A stretch of DNA of 64,000 nt from Bipolaris cookei (taxonomy: Eukaryota > Ascomycota > Dothideomycetes > Pleosporales > Pleosporaceae). Shown piece by piece: positions 22,905-34,143 of the stretch. The notes beneath the pieces were generated by a model. That model ran no database searches, had not been told where the DNA came from, and was given only the letters and a program-made list of their open reading frames with translations. The stretch covers positions 62,001 to 126,000 of the forward strand of contig NRSV01000073.1 in NCBI GenBank assembly GCA_002286855.1, given 5' to 3'. Every line of letters starts with the position of its first letter. Position 1 is the stretch's first letter. The translations under genes and the position numbers were made by a program.

Positions 22905-23933
22905 GTTGCGGTTGGGGCTGTCAAGGTCGCACTCTAGGCGATGTCGCGCCCTGATGCGCGTCCGTGCGCCTCTCTCTACTACGCCAGCCAACCCACCATG
23001 TCATCACCCATCAGCCGGTCGACACATGCGAGGATGGATTAATCAATGAAGATGAGGGTTTTCGCGTCTTTCTATATTATGCTAATATCTTTTCTATTTG
23101 GGGTTCTATTCCAAAGATTCCACGACATTGCCTATCTTCCTTTCAAGTATCTTGGCCAAGACGCCGAAAAACTCACTCTTGCCAGCCGCCTTCCCAGCCC
23201 CTGTACTGTATCTGGCACTAGATACGTGCAAGATTTGGGTCATCATATAGTAGCCTTCAGTCCCCTGCGCCTCTTTCTAGAGTTGATTACTAGCTCATTG
23301 TAATGTCTTATTAATCTACCTTCAGTTCAACTTTGCAACTACCAACGTGTAGAGGATGGTACCAGGGCATGGTGTTATTTTTGTGCTCTTTTGTATAAAC
23401 TCAAGGCTTTCTGAGTTGGTTTCATCTCCATTCTCTTGTAGCTAGCCGTCGCGTGGCATGGGTAGCCTGTGAACGACTGGTCTGTGCGCGGTAGTTTGGA
23501 TGAATGTCCGCAACATGGCCTACGGTCAATGGCATTGCATGCCCTGGCTTTGTCATACACACATCTCATCTTGGAGTTCCGAGATTCTTGCTGTTATCAA
23601 AGCCTCCAGGACGTAGTCAGACCAAGCAGGCACGCGAATAGTCTCTGGGTCTGCCCGAAGGCTCAATGGTCCGCAACTAGGATTGCCCTGGTGCCCCGCT
23701 CGACTATGCCCTTTTGGGCAGTTTCACGGTCCGTGCAATGCGGGGTTGCATATCTGGGGAAGGGACTCGACAGACAGTGACGCGGTGCTCACGAGATCGA
23801 GGAGAGCTACCCCTCTCGGCTGAAGGAGCTTCGCTTGCTCCAGCTGCTGCTTCTCTCCTTCATATAAAACCTTGATGTTCCATCCCTTCATCTACTCAAT
23901 CCATTCCATCCCATTCACATTAAATCATTCAAG
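22905..23933. other. Intergenic with DJ-1-like gene promoter
   Basis: About 1 kb between divergent genes PIG-S (-) and the DJ-1-like gene (+). An 85-codon ORF at 23046-23303 has one hydrophobic N-terminal segment but no family match, and I do not call it. The right end contains a TATA-like box. Confidence 0.45.
23863..23869 (+). promoter_or_regulatory. TATA-like box of the DJ-1-like gene
   Basis: TATAAAA sits 65-71 bp before the ATG at 23934, in a CT-rich leader, a plausible position for a fungal core promoter. Confidence 0.45.
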
Positions 23934-25029
23934 ATGAGTGCAGTTGCAGACAACACCGATGGCCGCGTCGAGCAGGTCAAGGTGTTGTTTGCTCTCTTCG
24001 ACAAGTACAACACGCTCGATGTGGCCGGCCCCCTTGAAGTGCTGAGCCGTTCTCTCCAAGACCCCAAAGATCCCAGTAAGTCAGCCACATATCCTACGTG
24101 TTCCGATATGAACTGGGCTATCGTGGGTCAATTGGTCTCTGGCTAATATCCCGTAGCCAGCAAGGCCTTCGACTGCCAGTTCGTTGGCACCGCAGCGGCC
24201 ATGACCTCTGTCCAGGGTCTCACCATCAAGGCCGACATGGACTATGAGGTATGTGGCTCCCTGAACATCTCCCAAAGCTGTACTGACTCAATGGCCCAGG
24301 ACGCCAACAATGAGCTCGATGATTTCGACGTCATCATCGTTCCCGGTGGTGAGGGTGTGTTTGAGGTGCTCAAGAACAAATCTGAGCCCCTGAACCTCCT
24401 CACCAAGTACGTCGAGCTTCAAGAGAAGAACCCCGTCAAAGAGCGCACCATCCTCGCCATCGATGTGGGCGCCCTGCTCCTTGCTCAGCAAGGTATGCTC
24501 GAAGGCCTCGCTGCTACAACACACCCCGACTACTACGTCCGCCTCGAGACAATCTGTCAAGACGCGGCTAGGCGGGACATGTCCATGCGTACCGATGTCA
24601 TGGAGGAGCGATACGTCGTCAACAACGCTCGCTTCGATCTGGGCGAAAACCCAGAGGAGAACCCGTGAGTCAAATGCCTGCCGCTTCGACATGTTACCAA
24701 CTGACCCTTATAGATACATCATCAAGAAGTCTCGCGAGCCTCAAAGCCCTGTTGAAGGCACCAACATGGGCCACGCTCGTCGCAAGTCGATAGCCCGCAA
24801 GGGAAGCAATGCTTGGCGTGACTCTCGCCGCCGCGAGTCCATTGCTAGGCGTGCCTCCATGCCCCTTGGCGGTATGCGTGTCATTACCACTGGTGGTGTG
24901 ACTGCTGGTCTCGATGCCAGCTTGTATTTGGTAGGTTCTCTCGCATCCCACGACTCGGCCCTGGAGGTCGCCCGTGTTATGCAGTATACTTGGGTCAAAG
25001 GCGTTACGGTCGATGCGATCGATGTTTGA
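23934..25029 (+). CDS. DJ-1/PfpI family protein with Cys-to-Asp nucleophile change
   Basis: Four exons: 23934-24075, 24157-24248, 24300-24664, 24714-25029 (introns 81, 51 and 49 bp), 304 aa. The fold is class I glutamine amidotransferase-like: strand 1 VKVLFALFDKYNTLDVAGPLEVL keeps the conserved Glu of the AGPLE turn; DVIIVPGGEGVFEVL is the next core strand. The nucleophile elbow reads ILAIDVGALLLAQ, where relatives have Cys; here it is Asp133 (codon 24462-24464). VITTGGVTAGLDASLYLV is the usual C-terminal helix entry. Relatives include isonitrile hydratases and ThiJ/PfpI proteins. An Arg/Ser-rich insert (HARRKSIARKGSNAWRDSRR) near residues 225-255 offers RxxS sites of PKA type. Function unknown; it may be non-catalytic. 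Confidence 0.88.
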
Positions 25030-25594
25030 GCTACGGAGCAATGCAAGAAGCGAAGGTGTTAATATGGGTTGGGTAGTACAGAGATCTGAATGATCATCTG
25101 AAGCACGTCGGGAATCGCAGAGATTGACCACGACAAATCATGTGAGGATTCAACAAGGAATGTAAATATTAAGAAATGTCTGTATGCTCTGCTTTCGCGT
25201 CATGTTGTTGAGACGGAGCGATGTCGACGGCAAACGAGCCGACACGCTTGTTCCCATGGCTCCACAGCTCCACTCTCGTCCCAGCCCCTCGCTTCTTGAC
25301 TTGCACGTAGGAGCGTCTGCATCTATCGTTCATCGCAGAGACAGGCGAGGGAATCCAAATGACCAATCATAGGTTCCCAGTGACATGTGTCCTCAGCTCG
25401 ACTGCGAAACTAAGCTCGCGTCTGCACACCGTTATGCTGAGCTTATATATTCTCCCAGTAAAGCCATGGGGTTCTAGAGCGAATGGCATCATCGCTTGAG
25501 GCTTGGCTCGAGCCGTCCCAACGACAACAATGGCCATCTTATTTAAACACCTTTCGTTCTACATCAGCGTCCTACACACGATATAGTAGTCTCA
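25030..25594. promoter_or_regulatory. Intergenic, promoter of the chromate transporter gene
   Basis: 565 bp between two plus-strand genes. An AT-rich TTATTTAAA near 25539 lies about 50 bp before the ATG at 25595. Nothing coding was recognised. Confidence 0.4.
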
Positions 25595-27336
25595 ATGTCG
25601 CTACAATCCCTCATAGGCTCGCTGAGGCGTTCGCGCCCGTCCTCGGCGCCGCGTGAGCCATCATCAGATATGCGAGGCAACAACGATACTCTTCCAGACC
25701 GCCTTCTTGATGTCTTCTTCAGAATGTGGGATCTGGGGTTCACGGCGTTTGGAGGACCGCCTGTACATTTCCAGATTCTGCATCGTCGATTTGTGGAGGG
25801 CAAGGGTGTTGCTGGGAGGAAATGGCTGGACGAACAGGCTGTGAGTAACTTTCTTCCTAAGTCTTTGAGATGGGAAGAATTCAAACGACAAGAATTGCCC
25901 GACACAGGAATGCAGATAAGGAGAGAAGAACCAATTTTAAACTGACCCTGCTACTCCAGTATCAAGAGCTCTTCGCAATATGTCAAGCTCTTCCCGGTCC
26001 TGCATCGACTAAAATGTGCTTCTGTATCGCTCTTCTACGCGGCGGAATAATTCCCGCCATCTTCGCCTTCATGCTCTGGAGCCTCCCCGGTGCAATTGGA
26101 ATGTACGCACTCTCTCTTGGCGTACAAAAGATGCCTGAGCGCCTCCCTCCAATCGTATACGCTTTGCTCTCTGGTCTCAACGCTAGTACCGTTGGCATCA
26201 TTGCGCTGGCTGCCGTGCAGTTGGCCGAGAAAGCAATCCAAGACAAAGTGACCAGGATACTTGTCATTTTCGGCGCATGCGCAGGACTATGTTACAACGG
26301 ATTGTGGTACTTTCCGGTCCTGATCGTCTGCGGCGGTGCGGTGACCATGATCTGGGATATATGGCTTATGAGGTGGGTAGGCAAGATGAAAGCGCGATAT
26401 CAAGCGCAACGCCGCCGCGAAAGAAACGAACAAGGCGATGCCGAAGAAGAAATAGAGCATGCAGATCTCCAGTCAACGCCTCCTGTGGAACTCACGCGGC
26501 CCCAAGCCGTCAAACGGAGACCGCAAGCTGGCAGCTCGACTGTAGACGACGCTACATCTTCTCACGAAAACTTGACCTCACACCCCACCACAACCCATGA
26601 ACCCGCGAGCCACCCATCCGAACCACCACCACCACCCACAGACATAAAATCCCATAACATATCCGTCAAACTCGGAGCCACCCTCATAATCTCCTTCACC
26701 CTCTCCTTCATCACCATCATGGTCCTCCGCGGCTCCCTAACCTCCACCTCCCGCCCCTTCGACCTCTTCTCAAACATGTATCTCGCAGGAACCATCATAT
26801 TCGGCGGCGGCCCCGTCGTAATCCCCCTACTACGCTCTTACGTCGTAGACCCCGGCTGGGTCACCCCCCGCAACTTCCTGCTCGGTCTCGCCCTCATCCA
26901 AGCGTTTCCAGGCCCAAATTTCAACTTTGCAGTGTACCTCGGTGCTCTTGCCATTGCTTCAGCACCAGGATCGATGCCAACGATTGTCGGAGCGATACTG
27001 GGGTTTCTGGGTATATTCGCGCCAGGGATCGTGCTGGCGGTCGGGGTGCAGTCGTTTTGGCAAGTGTTGAGAACGAAGCCGTGGGTTGTGAGTTTGTTGA
27101 GGGGGATTAATGCTACGGCGGTGGGGTTGGTGTTTACAGCTGTGTATAGGCTTTGGGAGATTGGGTATCTGACGCCTGAGAGTGGGAGGGGAAAGAGTTT
27201 GGCGGATGAGCCGTGGTGGGTTGTTGTAGCTACGTTGGCGTATGCTGAGACGGCGTGGTTTGGGGTTCCGCCGGCTATGGCGATTTTGTTTGGGGCAGTG
27301 CTGGGAATGGGGTGGTATGGGGCTGTGGGGAGCTAG
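25595..27336 (+). CDS. CHR-family chromate ion transporter
   Basis: Two exons: 25595-25840 and 25960-27336 (119-bp intron, GTGAGT donor, phase 0), 540 aa. This is a plasma-membrane-type transporter with two homologous halves. Half 1 has the signature FTAFGGPPVHFQIL and QALPGPASTKM. Half 2 repeats it as GTIIFGGGPVVIPLL and QAFPGPNFNFAVYLG. About ten hydrophobic segments are visible, for example IIPAIFAFMLWSLPGAIGMY and PTIVGAILGFLGIFAPGIVL. A hydrophilic central loop (about residues 215-290) is rich in Arg, Pro and Ser. By family, ChrA proteins move chromate or sulfate-like anions; fungal roles are largely untested. The spliced junction DEQA-YQELFAICQ matches the family, supporting the intron. 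Confidence 0.93.
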
Positions 27337-27792
27337 GTTGGCTGTGGAAAACTTGGTGTGTGGGTGTGAGAAGATTGGATATAGAGGCAGTTCGACAACG
27401 CGGGTGTAGTAATATGAATCCTTCATAAATAACTGTTCTAATATACATGTACTCATAAGTAACGTGGCTATAGCGACTACGTATTAGAGGGGAGTAAGAT
27501 ACCGTTCTCCCAGCAATCAGAGAAAAAATCCGGCAACTCTCTCAACCCAACTAGCCATTCCAGCAAACAAAAAGAAAAGTCTCATCTTCATCTAGCTCAA
27601 CAAAGAACCTCAGATGAATCATATCCCATGCTCAACCGAAGCAATCTCCAAAAAAACTGATCCTCCGAACTCCAAAATCCCATCCTTGATGTAATGTGAT
27701 TCCCTTAATCCCAAAACTCCAAATATCCCACAAAACAAAACTGTCCCATAATCAAACCAAAACAAGAAAGAAAAAAACGACAAGACTGCAAC
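27337..27792. other. Convergent intergenic, nothing seen
   Basis: 456 bp between the transporter stop and the stop of the small minus-strand gene. A/C-rich sequence, no ORF or repeat of note. Confidence 0.45.
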
Positions 27793-28115
27793 TTAAGTGT
27801 AGTATCCGCCATTTGGTGCCGAAGTCGAAGTGTTGGGGTCGTTAATCTTGCCTCCGCCATTATGGATGATTGGCGGCTTGCTGTAGCGCTGGCTCCGCAA
27901 CGATGACGACGAAGTGTTGGCGCTGGATTGTGTGTAGTAGCTCTGGTATGACGACGAAGAGGAGGTTGAGCATGCTGGTGGGATTGTTAGCATCGGCGTT
28001 TTGATATCGAGAGGAGGCAGATGAGCTTACTGGTTGATGAGGTGGAGGGGCGTGAATATGAGGTACCCTTTCGCTTGGTGTACGATGTGTACGAGTATGA
28101 TGATGACGAGGACAT
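27793..28115 (-). CDS. Small Ser/Tyr/Thr-rich protein, unknown
   Basis: Two exons: 28031-28115 and 27793-27974 (56-bp intron), 88 aa. I did not recognise the protein. It starts MSSSSYSYTSYTKRKGTSYS and ends in NTSTSAPNGGYYT. Ser, Thr and Tyr make up more than half, with a basic patch (KRKG) and a Gly/Asn-rich tail. The gene call rests on the intron: donor GTAAGC, a good branch point (GCTAAC) about ten bases before the CCACCAG acceptor, and an open frame that closes only when spliced. There is no signal peptide or membrane helix. It is likely a disordered protein, possibly heavily phosphorylated. A lineage-specific gene is plausible. Spurious coding cannot be excluded. Confidence 0.55.
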
Positions 28116-29481
28116 GGTTGCGGTTGGTGATGTAGTCTTGGTCGCGCTTGGGGAACTCGTGTTGGGTGTGATGTGGTGTGATGTGGTGTGAGTGTATGTG
28201 AGTGTCTTTGTTGTCTGACTTGCTCGGAACGTAATATATATCTATGATCGGGTTGATTGTTTTGAGTCGAGTATGGTAAAAGAGAAAAAGAGTACACCCT
28301 CGATAGACTATTTATTCCAGGCAGACAACCTACCTGAGGCCGCCATTTAGGGCTTCATCCACTCACGTAAATCCTCCTCCTAGTCAACTCGGTAATTTCT
28401 TTGTTTCTCTTGCTACTACCATCATAGTTGCCTGAATACCTGGCTTAGCTTCGGCTCACGTGTGTGTGGATAGTGCGCCCTAGGGACGGCCGATGATTCA
28501 CACCCTGCGTGGCTATGTCGTTCTTCCCAAGTCCCGACCGCGTCAGAAAATCGCAAGAGAAGAAAAGGAATTAGCGATTAGACTAGGCTACAATTTTACG
28601 GTATGCCCAAACCGGTATGGGGGATAAAAAGAGTCATCGTGTGTACATGCACGCTTGCGCAAGTTCACCAGAAGGAAGCCATGTTCAGTCGTCTAGAAAC
28701 GCGTCACGGTCGGTCATGGTTCAGGCAATGACTTGCATGTATGGCTGCAAGGCACGATAAGCAAGGAGGCCTATGGCAAGGCATCACAGAAAAGGGTGGA
28801 AATGCGTAGTCCAGTGACGTCGCCTTGGGTCCTCAGGCTTCAGTCACTCGAATTGGGAATATGGTAAGAGGGAGAAGGTCCGCTGGTGAGCATTTGGGGT
28901 CACCGGTGTGCCAAAGAAGGTATGGCGTGGGGGCTTAGAACACGAATGCCTGGAGGCATCGTTCTTGAAACGATCACCGTAGTGTATCAGGGGAAAGAAG
29001 AAAATGAAAAAAAGAGTTTCGGTGGTTTCCGACGATGTTTGAAACAGGGAGGTTAAGTGGATGGGAAGGACCAGGCAGAGAGGAAAAAGGGCGTCGTCGA
29101 GGGCGAACCGAAGGCGCAGTCGGCCTTAGCGGGGGTTGCTGCATGCACCCAACCGTCCATGCGGGCAAGGCTCACACGCCATTCACGTGGATACGAGTCA
29201 TCTATTGACTCAAAGGACGATAGTACGGGGGTTATGGTTGTGATCGCGCAAGTGCGCATATGTTCGCCTGCGCATAGCTGGCCGGAAAACTGCTGAAGAC
29301 ATGATGCACGACGTCTTTCCATGCAGGACCAAACCATATCTCTTGTTTGGCGCAGTTGGAAAGTGTGCACCAGAGCGTAGGAATTCGCCCTCTGAAATCG
29401 GAATTGGCATTGAACACATTGGGTATCGCTACTTTATCGCCCTACTCTTTTTTCTTTCGTATATCTCGTACGCATCCAGTC
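28116..29481. other. Intergenic, nothing coding recognised
   Basis: About 1.37 kb upstream of the small gene and downstream of Prp17. Short imperfect tandem repeats of GTGTGATGTG occur at about 28165-28194. Frames near 28974-29370 are short and overlap on both strands without domains. Confidence 0.45.
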
Positions 29482-30849
29482 TTAATCATACAATTTTAGC
29501 GCACCATTGAGGTCTCCAGCCACAACCTTCGATGTCTCCCTTGGATGCCACTGTACTGCGAGCACCGGCGCATCGCTGGCTGGAATCTTGTGATACATTT
29601 TACACGTCTTCCAGTCCCAGAAACAAATGAACCCCCCGCTATCACCAGAGCTGATGAATTGCCCGTCAGGACTGATTGCAACGTCGGGTGCATATCCAGC
29701 CACATTGTGCCCTCTGTAGCTCTTCTTCCGATTCTGCCTGAAGCGGTCTGTCGAGCTGTACACCGTAATCTGGTTATCTGACGACTGGAAGGCAACGTAT
29801 TTGCCAGATGGGTGGGGTGAGGAGCGGACCATGGAGAACATGTACGGTTCAGCAATGAACTTGATAGGGACAGGGATACCGTATTCCCATGCACGAAGGG
29901 ACTTGTCGTCAGATGTCGTGATGAAACGGCGGTTCTCGTCGCAGAAGGTGATGGTGTTGACAGGCCCCAGATGATGGTCGTATTCTTGTACCATCTCTCC
30001 GCTTCTTGTGTCGTACTGCATGATCTTCTTATCACTCATACCGGCCAAGAACTCGTGCGGCATAGTTGGATTGATGCGCACGACGTGCGGTGTCTTTCCA
30101 GTTGTGAACTTATTCAGACACTTGCCAGTCTCCGTGTCCCATATCTTCATGTAGCGGTCATAGCTAGCGGACACGAATTGTGTACCGCTAGGGTTGAAAT
30201 CAACGTCAACAACCGACTTCGTATGACCGGAATACGTTCGTAGCAGCTCGCGCTGGTGATACACATCCCATAGCGCGATCTTGGAATCCGCCGAAGCAGA
30301 GAGGATGAGGTGACCGCTGTCAGGTATGAAGCGGACTTGGGTAATCGACTTGGTGTGGTATTTGTAAGTATGGATAAGCTTCTTTGGTATAAAGTTCTTT
30401 GGTTCATAGTCGCCAGTGAGCTTGATATCGAGGTCCGTAGGTACGTGCATGTAGGTCCGCCCTTGGTAGTCGTATTGCTGGCTGCCAACAAATTCACTCG
30501 TCTCCCCCTCAGCCTCAGTATCGCGATAGTCTGTGCCTGCGAGCTTCTTGGGCGCGGTCGCAGAGTTGTCGACAATCTCGTCTTCCTCGTAGACTATCTC
30601 CACTTCCACATCTGATCCAAACTCATCGTCCGAGGCGGCGTCTGGCCTTTGTTCTTCGTATTTTGCCCAAGGTCCTTTGTATGCGCCAGCTCCACTCACG
30701 ATACTTGAGTCGCCCTTGGCCTCGCGCTTTCTTTTCTTGGACCCTTCTCCGCTTTCGATCGAACGTTGACCTTGTCGGAATGTATGATCGCTGATGTATG
30801 TTTCCGCCGCGAAACCTGTTGGGACTCTTCCGGAGCCTCCCCCAGCCAT
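29482..30849 (-). CDS. PRP17: Pre-mRNA-processing factor 17 (Prp17/Cdc40)
   Basis: Single exon, 455 aa, the same length as yeast Prp17. The N-terminal third is acidic and disordered, with the family stretches YISDHTFRQGQRSI and GPWAKYEEQRP and the entry YQGRTYMHVPTDL. Seven WD40 repeats follow from about residue 160: for example KSITQVRFIPDSGHLILSAS-ADSKIALWD, SASYDRYMKIWD, TTSDDKSLRAWE and SGDSGGFICFWDW, ending NGALKLYD. Prp17 acts in the second catalytic step of splicing, docking the 3' splice site in the C* complex. The final WD strand is complete, so the stop is correct. Confidence 0.96.
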   Translation of the reverse strand: MAGGGSGRVPTGFAAETYISDHTFRQGQRSIESGEGSKKRKREAKGDSSIVSGAGAYKGPWAKYEEQRPDAASDDEFGSDVEVEIVYEEDEIVDNSATAPKKLAGTDYRDTEAEGETSEFVGSQQYDYQGRTYMHVPTDLDIKLTGDYEPKNFIPKKLIHTYKYHTKSITQVRFIPDSGHLILSASADSKIALWDVYHQRELLRTYSGHTKSVVDVDFNPSGTQFVSASYDRYMKIWDTETGKCLNKFTTGKTPHVVRINPTMPHEFLAGMSDKKIMQYDTRSGEMVQEYDHHLGPVNTITFCDENRRFITTSDDKSLRAWEYGIPVPIKFIAEPYMFSMVRSSPHPSGKYVAFQSSDNQITVYSSTDRFRQNRKKSYRGHNVAGYAPDVAISPDGQFISSGDSGGFICFWDWKTCKMYHKIPASDAPVLAVQWHPRETSKVVAGDLNGALKLYD

Positions 30850-31467
30850 GACTAAGCTATTCGCCGATGAATTCGTGATCGCGTAGGCTGTATAAATATG
30901 GTGGACGGAGAGCGGGTGAGGTGCAGTCTTGAATGAAGGAAATCTGGAAATCTGGGGAAAGCTGCCTCGTCATAAAATATGGGTGACTAAGCACGCCAAG
31001 CCTTCCCCCTTTCACGTGAAAACTACAATGCATTTTACTAGTTATTTTGTATTGACTGATACGGATGGCGAAGTGGCTAGATACAAGATTTGGCTCGGAA
31101 ATTGGTTTTTGCAGTAGTTAATCAAAGAGAAAATTTCAAGAAAGTTTCTTCGGCACCAAAACTTAAAAACTCATTGCAGTCTCAGAAAATCGAAAAGAAA
31201 TTGGTTCTGATGCTTAATTGCTCTTCAGTAATTGATGCATTTTGCAATAGGCTAATCTAACGCTATTCATTTCAACGTAAGGATATCAAAGCCTTCCAAA
31301 TCCCATTCCCATATACCCTCGCGTACGCATGGCTCCACTATTGGTGCCTGATATCAATGCCTTTTCTCCTTGTTCTTCTTGTTCTGCCAGTACCGCTTCT
31401 CATAGTTCGCTGCAACCAAGGTAGCTACAAAAGCCACTACAATCAGGATCAGTGGCGTAGTCCCCAG
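30850..31467. other. Intergenic, nothing seen
   Basis: 618 bp between Prp17 start and Erv14 stop (both minus). The AT-rich middle (about 31100-31260) has no ORF of note. Confidence 0.45.
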
Positions 31468-32084
31468 CTAGTGAGACTCGTCGCGGATGAGAGCAACAAT
31501 CATGCTGTAGAGGTAGAAGAAGAACATGAGCAGATGGAAGCCTAGCTTGATGAAGGATTCCTAAGTGCGTATTAGCCACCTGCGCCGCAATACGTCCTGA
31601 CTCTGTAACCCTTCTTACCTTCTTATGCACGTTAAGCTTCCTAAAAATCTCCGTCGCATCCAGTAGGTGCTGGTTCTCAAAGATCCTGGCACAGTCAGCA
31701 ACGTCACTCTTATCATATGGGTTGGCGTGAGCACGCACTTTTTCGCGTTCCATGCCAAGAGGGGCAGGTTCAGGACCAGAGCCATCCAATATCCATTGAT
31801 AAGGAAGAGGAAGGTCAGGAAAGCGTGAACAGCAGCTTCGGGAATGATGTAGGTGTTGAGGCGGTTGCAGAGGTCGATGGGGTTGATGTAGTCGCTGGCG
31901 CAAAATTAGCTCTTGCCCTCTCCCAACAACAGGGTTCTGCGGTATCGTCTGTGTACAACGACCCTTTCCCAGGAGCTGCTCACCATTCGAGATCGCTGTA
32001 CATGATGGTAAAGAAGACTTGGAGAAATAGGTTGACGGCGTTTATCAACACTGCCAACAAGTACAACCATGCTTCACCAGTCAT
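31468..32084 (-). CDS. ERV14: Cornichon-family ER cargo receptor Erv14
   Basis: Four exons: 31984-32084, 31739-31894, 31619-31685, 31468-31560 (introns 89, 53 and 58 bp), 138 aa, identical in length to yeast Erv14. The spliced protein reads [20 protein letters not shown] at the start, then [20 protein letters not shown], the cornichon signature, [19 protein letters not shown], and ends [17 protein letters not shown]. Three to four transmembrane helices are expected. Erv14 is a COPII cargo receptor that carries membrane proteins out of the ER. The exon-exon joints fall within conserved motifs, which makes the model secure. Confidence 0.96.
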
Positions 32085-32763
32085 TGTGGCGGTAGTGTGC
32101 GGGGTAAGACGACGATAGTATCGAGGCTTGCGAAGAAGACGAGCAGCGTCGCTGGTCGGTGGCTGGGGGCGCGATTGAACAAGTGTGCGAGAGATGCCCA
32201 AGGCTCGGATGCGGTCGTGTGTTTGCGGGCTGCCGGGGCTAGACGCGGGAAGCTTAGCTTGTGTGCGGGGCCTGGATGGAAGTTGCGATGACGTCGGAGA
32301 CGGGACGGGCAACTACGAGGGGAACGCGATGGTACAGCAGCACAGAGAAATAGTGAGTAACAAGCGCCTCAGACTTTACAGTAAGAATAGACACAGGTGC
32401 TTGGATGACGTTGAGGCGGAGATGCTTCCCTGGACACAGCAAGCATGGCCATTAGCGTCCTTCGCTTCGCTTGTGAGAACGCAGGCGGGCCACCCTCGTC
32501 CGACTGGAGCCTCATGTGACGGATAATGGCCCATTTGAACTTTGCGCCGCCACAATTGTCTCGGCACAAGAGAAGCTACTTATGTTGACATGGCAAGTGT
32601 TAGCGCCGGTCATCTCAGGCCGGCCTAGTACATACGAAACTACTATCACGGCTTGCAGGATATGAATGGGCATAGAGCTTGCACTCTTAGCCTCGTCGCA
32701 ATTCGACTATCCTATTGCTTGGCAGGTTTCTATTCAAAATCCCTTTTGACTGTTCCGTCCCGT
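32085..32763. other. Intergenic, nothing seen
   Basis: 679 bp between Erv14 start and MAP1 stop (both minus). It contains the Erv14 promoter. Short frames overlap on both strands, with no domain. Confidence 0.45.
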
Positions 32764-34143
32764 TCAAGAGTCAGCCTTTGCTTCTCCGTTTGATCCGCCA
32801 CTGGTGGCAGTCGGCATTGGCACAGGGCCACCGGGTGAGTCCGGTAACCTCGCCGTCAGTACCTCTACGCCGTCTTCTGTTATGAGTAGAGTGTGTTCTG
32901 TACTGCATTAGTTTCTGAAAACAAGGAAAGATATGTCCCAGCGAGAACCTACCAAATTGCGCCGTCAGGGAACCATCTTGGGTTACACTCGTCCAATCGT
33001 CCGGCCATGTCTTATCTCGGTGTGTTCCAATACTGATCATAGGCTCAATTGTGAAACACATGCCTGGCTTCGCTTGCCCAACTGCCTTGTTCTTCGCATA
33101 GTGAGGAACGTTGGGCGCGCAGTGGAAAAGTTGGTTGACACCGTGTCCGCAATACGTCCTGATCACACTGCAGTTTTTGCTTTTGGCATGCTTTTCAATG
33201 ACGTTGCCATATTCGCGGAAAAGAGTGCCTGGCTTTGCAATCTCAATGGCCTTGTCCAAGCATTCTCGCGCAGTCTCGGTGACCCGTACAGCGTCTGGAT
33301 TTGCCAACGCTTTGTCTCCAATGTAGTAGGTTTCGTTCAGGTCTGCGTGGAAACCGCCGTGGTAGACGGAGATATCGATGTTGAGGATGTCTCCGTCTTT
33401 CAATACTCTCTGATCGGGAATGCCGTGGCAGATGACCTCGTTAAGCGATGTGCAAACGGACTTTGGGAAATTACAGTAGTTGAGGGGTGATGGGTAAGAC
33501 TGCGTCTATCAGCTTTTCATATCCATGGCCTGCGGTGGTCGCTCTTACATCGCGCTCAATAGTGGCCTTGTGGACAATTTCATCAATGTAGTCTGTGGTG
33601 ACGCCGGGCTTCGCCGCTCTGCCTGCAATATCTAATATCTCGCGCCCATATCGGCACACTTTGCGCATGGCATCCTGCTCCTCCTTGTTCAAAATGGTAA
33701 TCTTATTCCTGTTGACGAAAACTTGTTCGGACCGTGGTATTCCGTCTTTCGCATAGTCTGGCAGTCGAATGTGCTTTGGCACTTCTCGGCGCGGCGACAG
33801 TGGGTATACGGGCCTGAGGGCCCCGGTGTATGGGTAGGTAGGAAACGGGTTGTAGTGGCCCGTGGCTGGATCCGGGTGAGAAACTACTTTCGGCGTGAAG
33901 ATATTGGAGAGAATACTACTTTGTGACTTGTGCATCTTCTTATGCTCACCCTGCGCGGCGGTTAGATACTCTGGTCTGTATTACACGGGCAATCTCACTA
34001 TGTACCCAGTTGCGCTTGAAACATTCTTGGGAACAGAAGTAGCTCTCCTTTCCGAGTTTCTGGCAGTTTGGACATTGTAGGGCGCTGGCATCGTTTTCAC
34101 AGTCCTGGCCTGAGCATTTGCGTGGGGCGTCATCTGCAGCCAT
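32764..34143 (-). CDS. MAP1: Methionine aminopeptidase 1 (MetAP1)
   Basis: Four exons: 34006-34143, 33549-33950, 32953-33499, 32764-32897 (introns 55, 49 and 55 bp), 406 aa. It removes initiator Met co-translationally on ribosomes. The N-terminus has a zinc-finger MYND-like Cys array ([19 protein letters not shown], then [12 protein letters not shown]) used for ribosome binding. The catalytic pita-bread domain follows: [20 protein letters not shown] supplies His and Asp ligands, [13 protein letters not shown] the next Asp, and [18 protein letters not shown] and [10 protein letters not shown] the remaining ligands. Intron 1 has a GTACAT donor and a CTAAC branch. The last intron's acceptor is TGCAGTACAG, with the second AG used so that GTAQFE-HTLL is restored. 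Confidence 0.94.

Noticed and set aside
23046..23303. 85-codon frame with a hydrophobic start between PIG-S and the DJ-1-like gene
   Set aside because: The hydrophobic stretch alone is weak evidence, there is no family match, and the upstream region is PIG-S promoter.
29053..29370. Overlapping frames around 29.1 kb
   Set aside because: They run on both strands over the same bases, have no domain, and lie in Prp17 3' flank.
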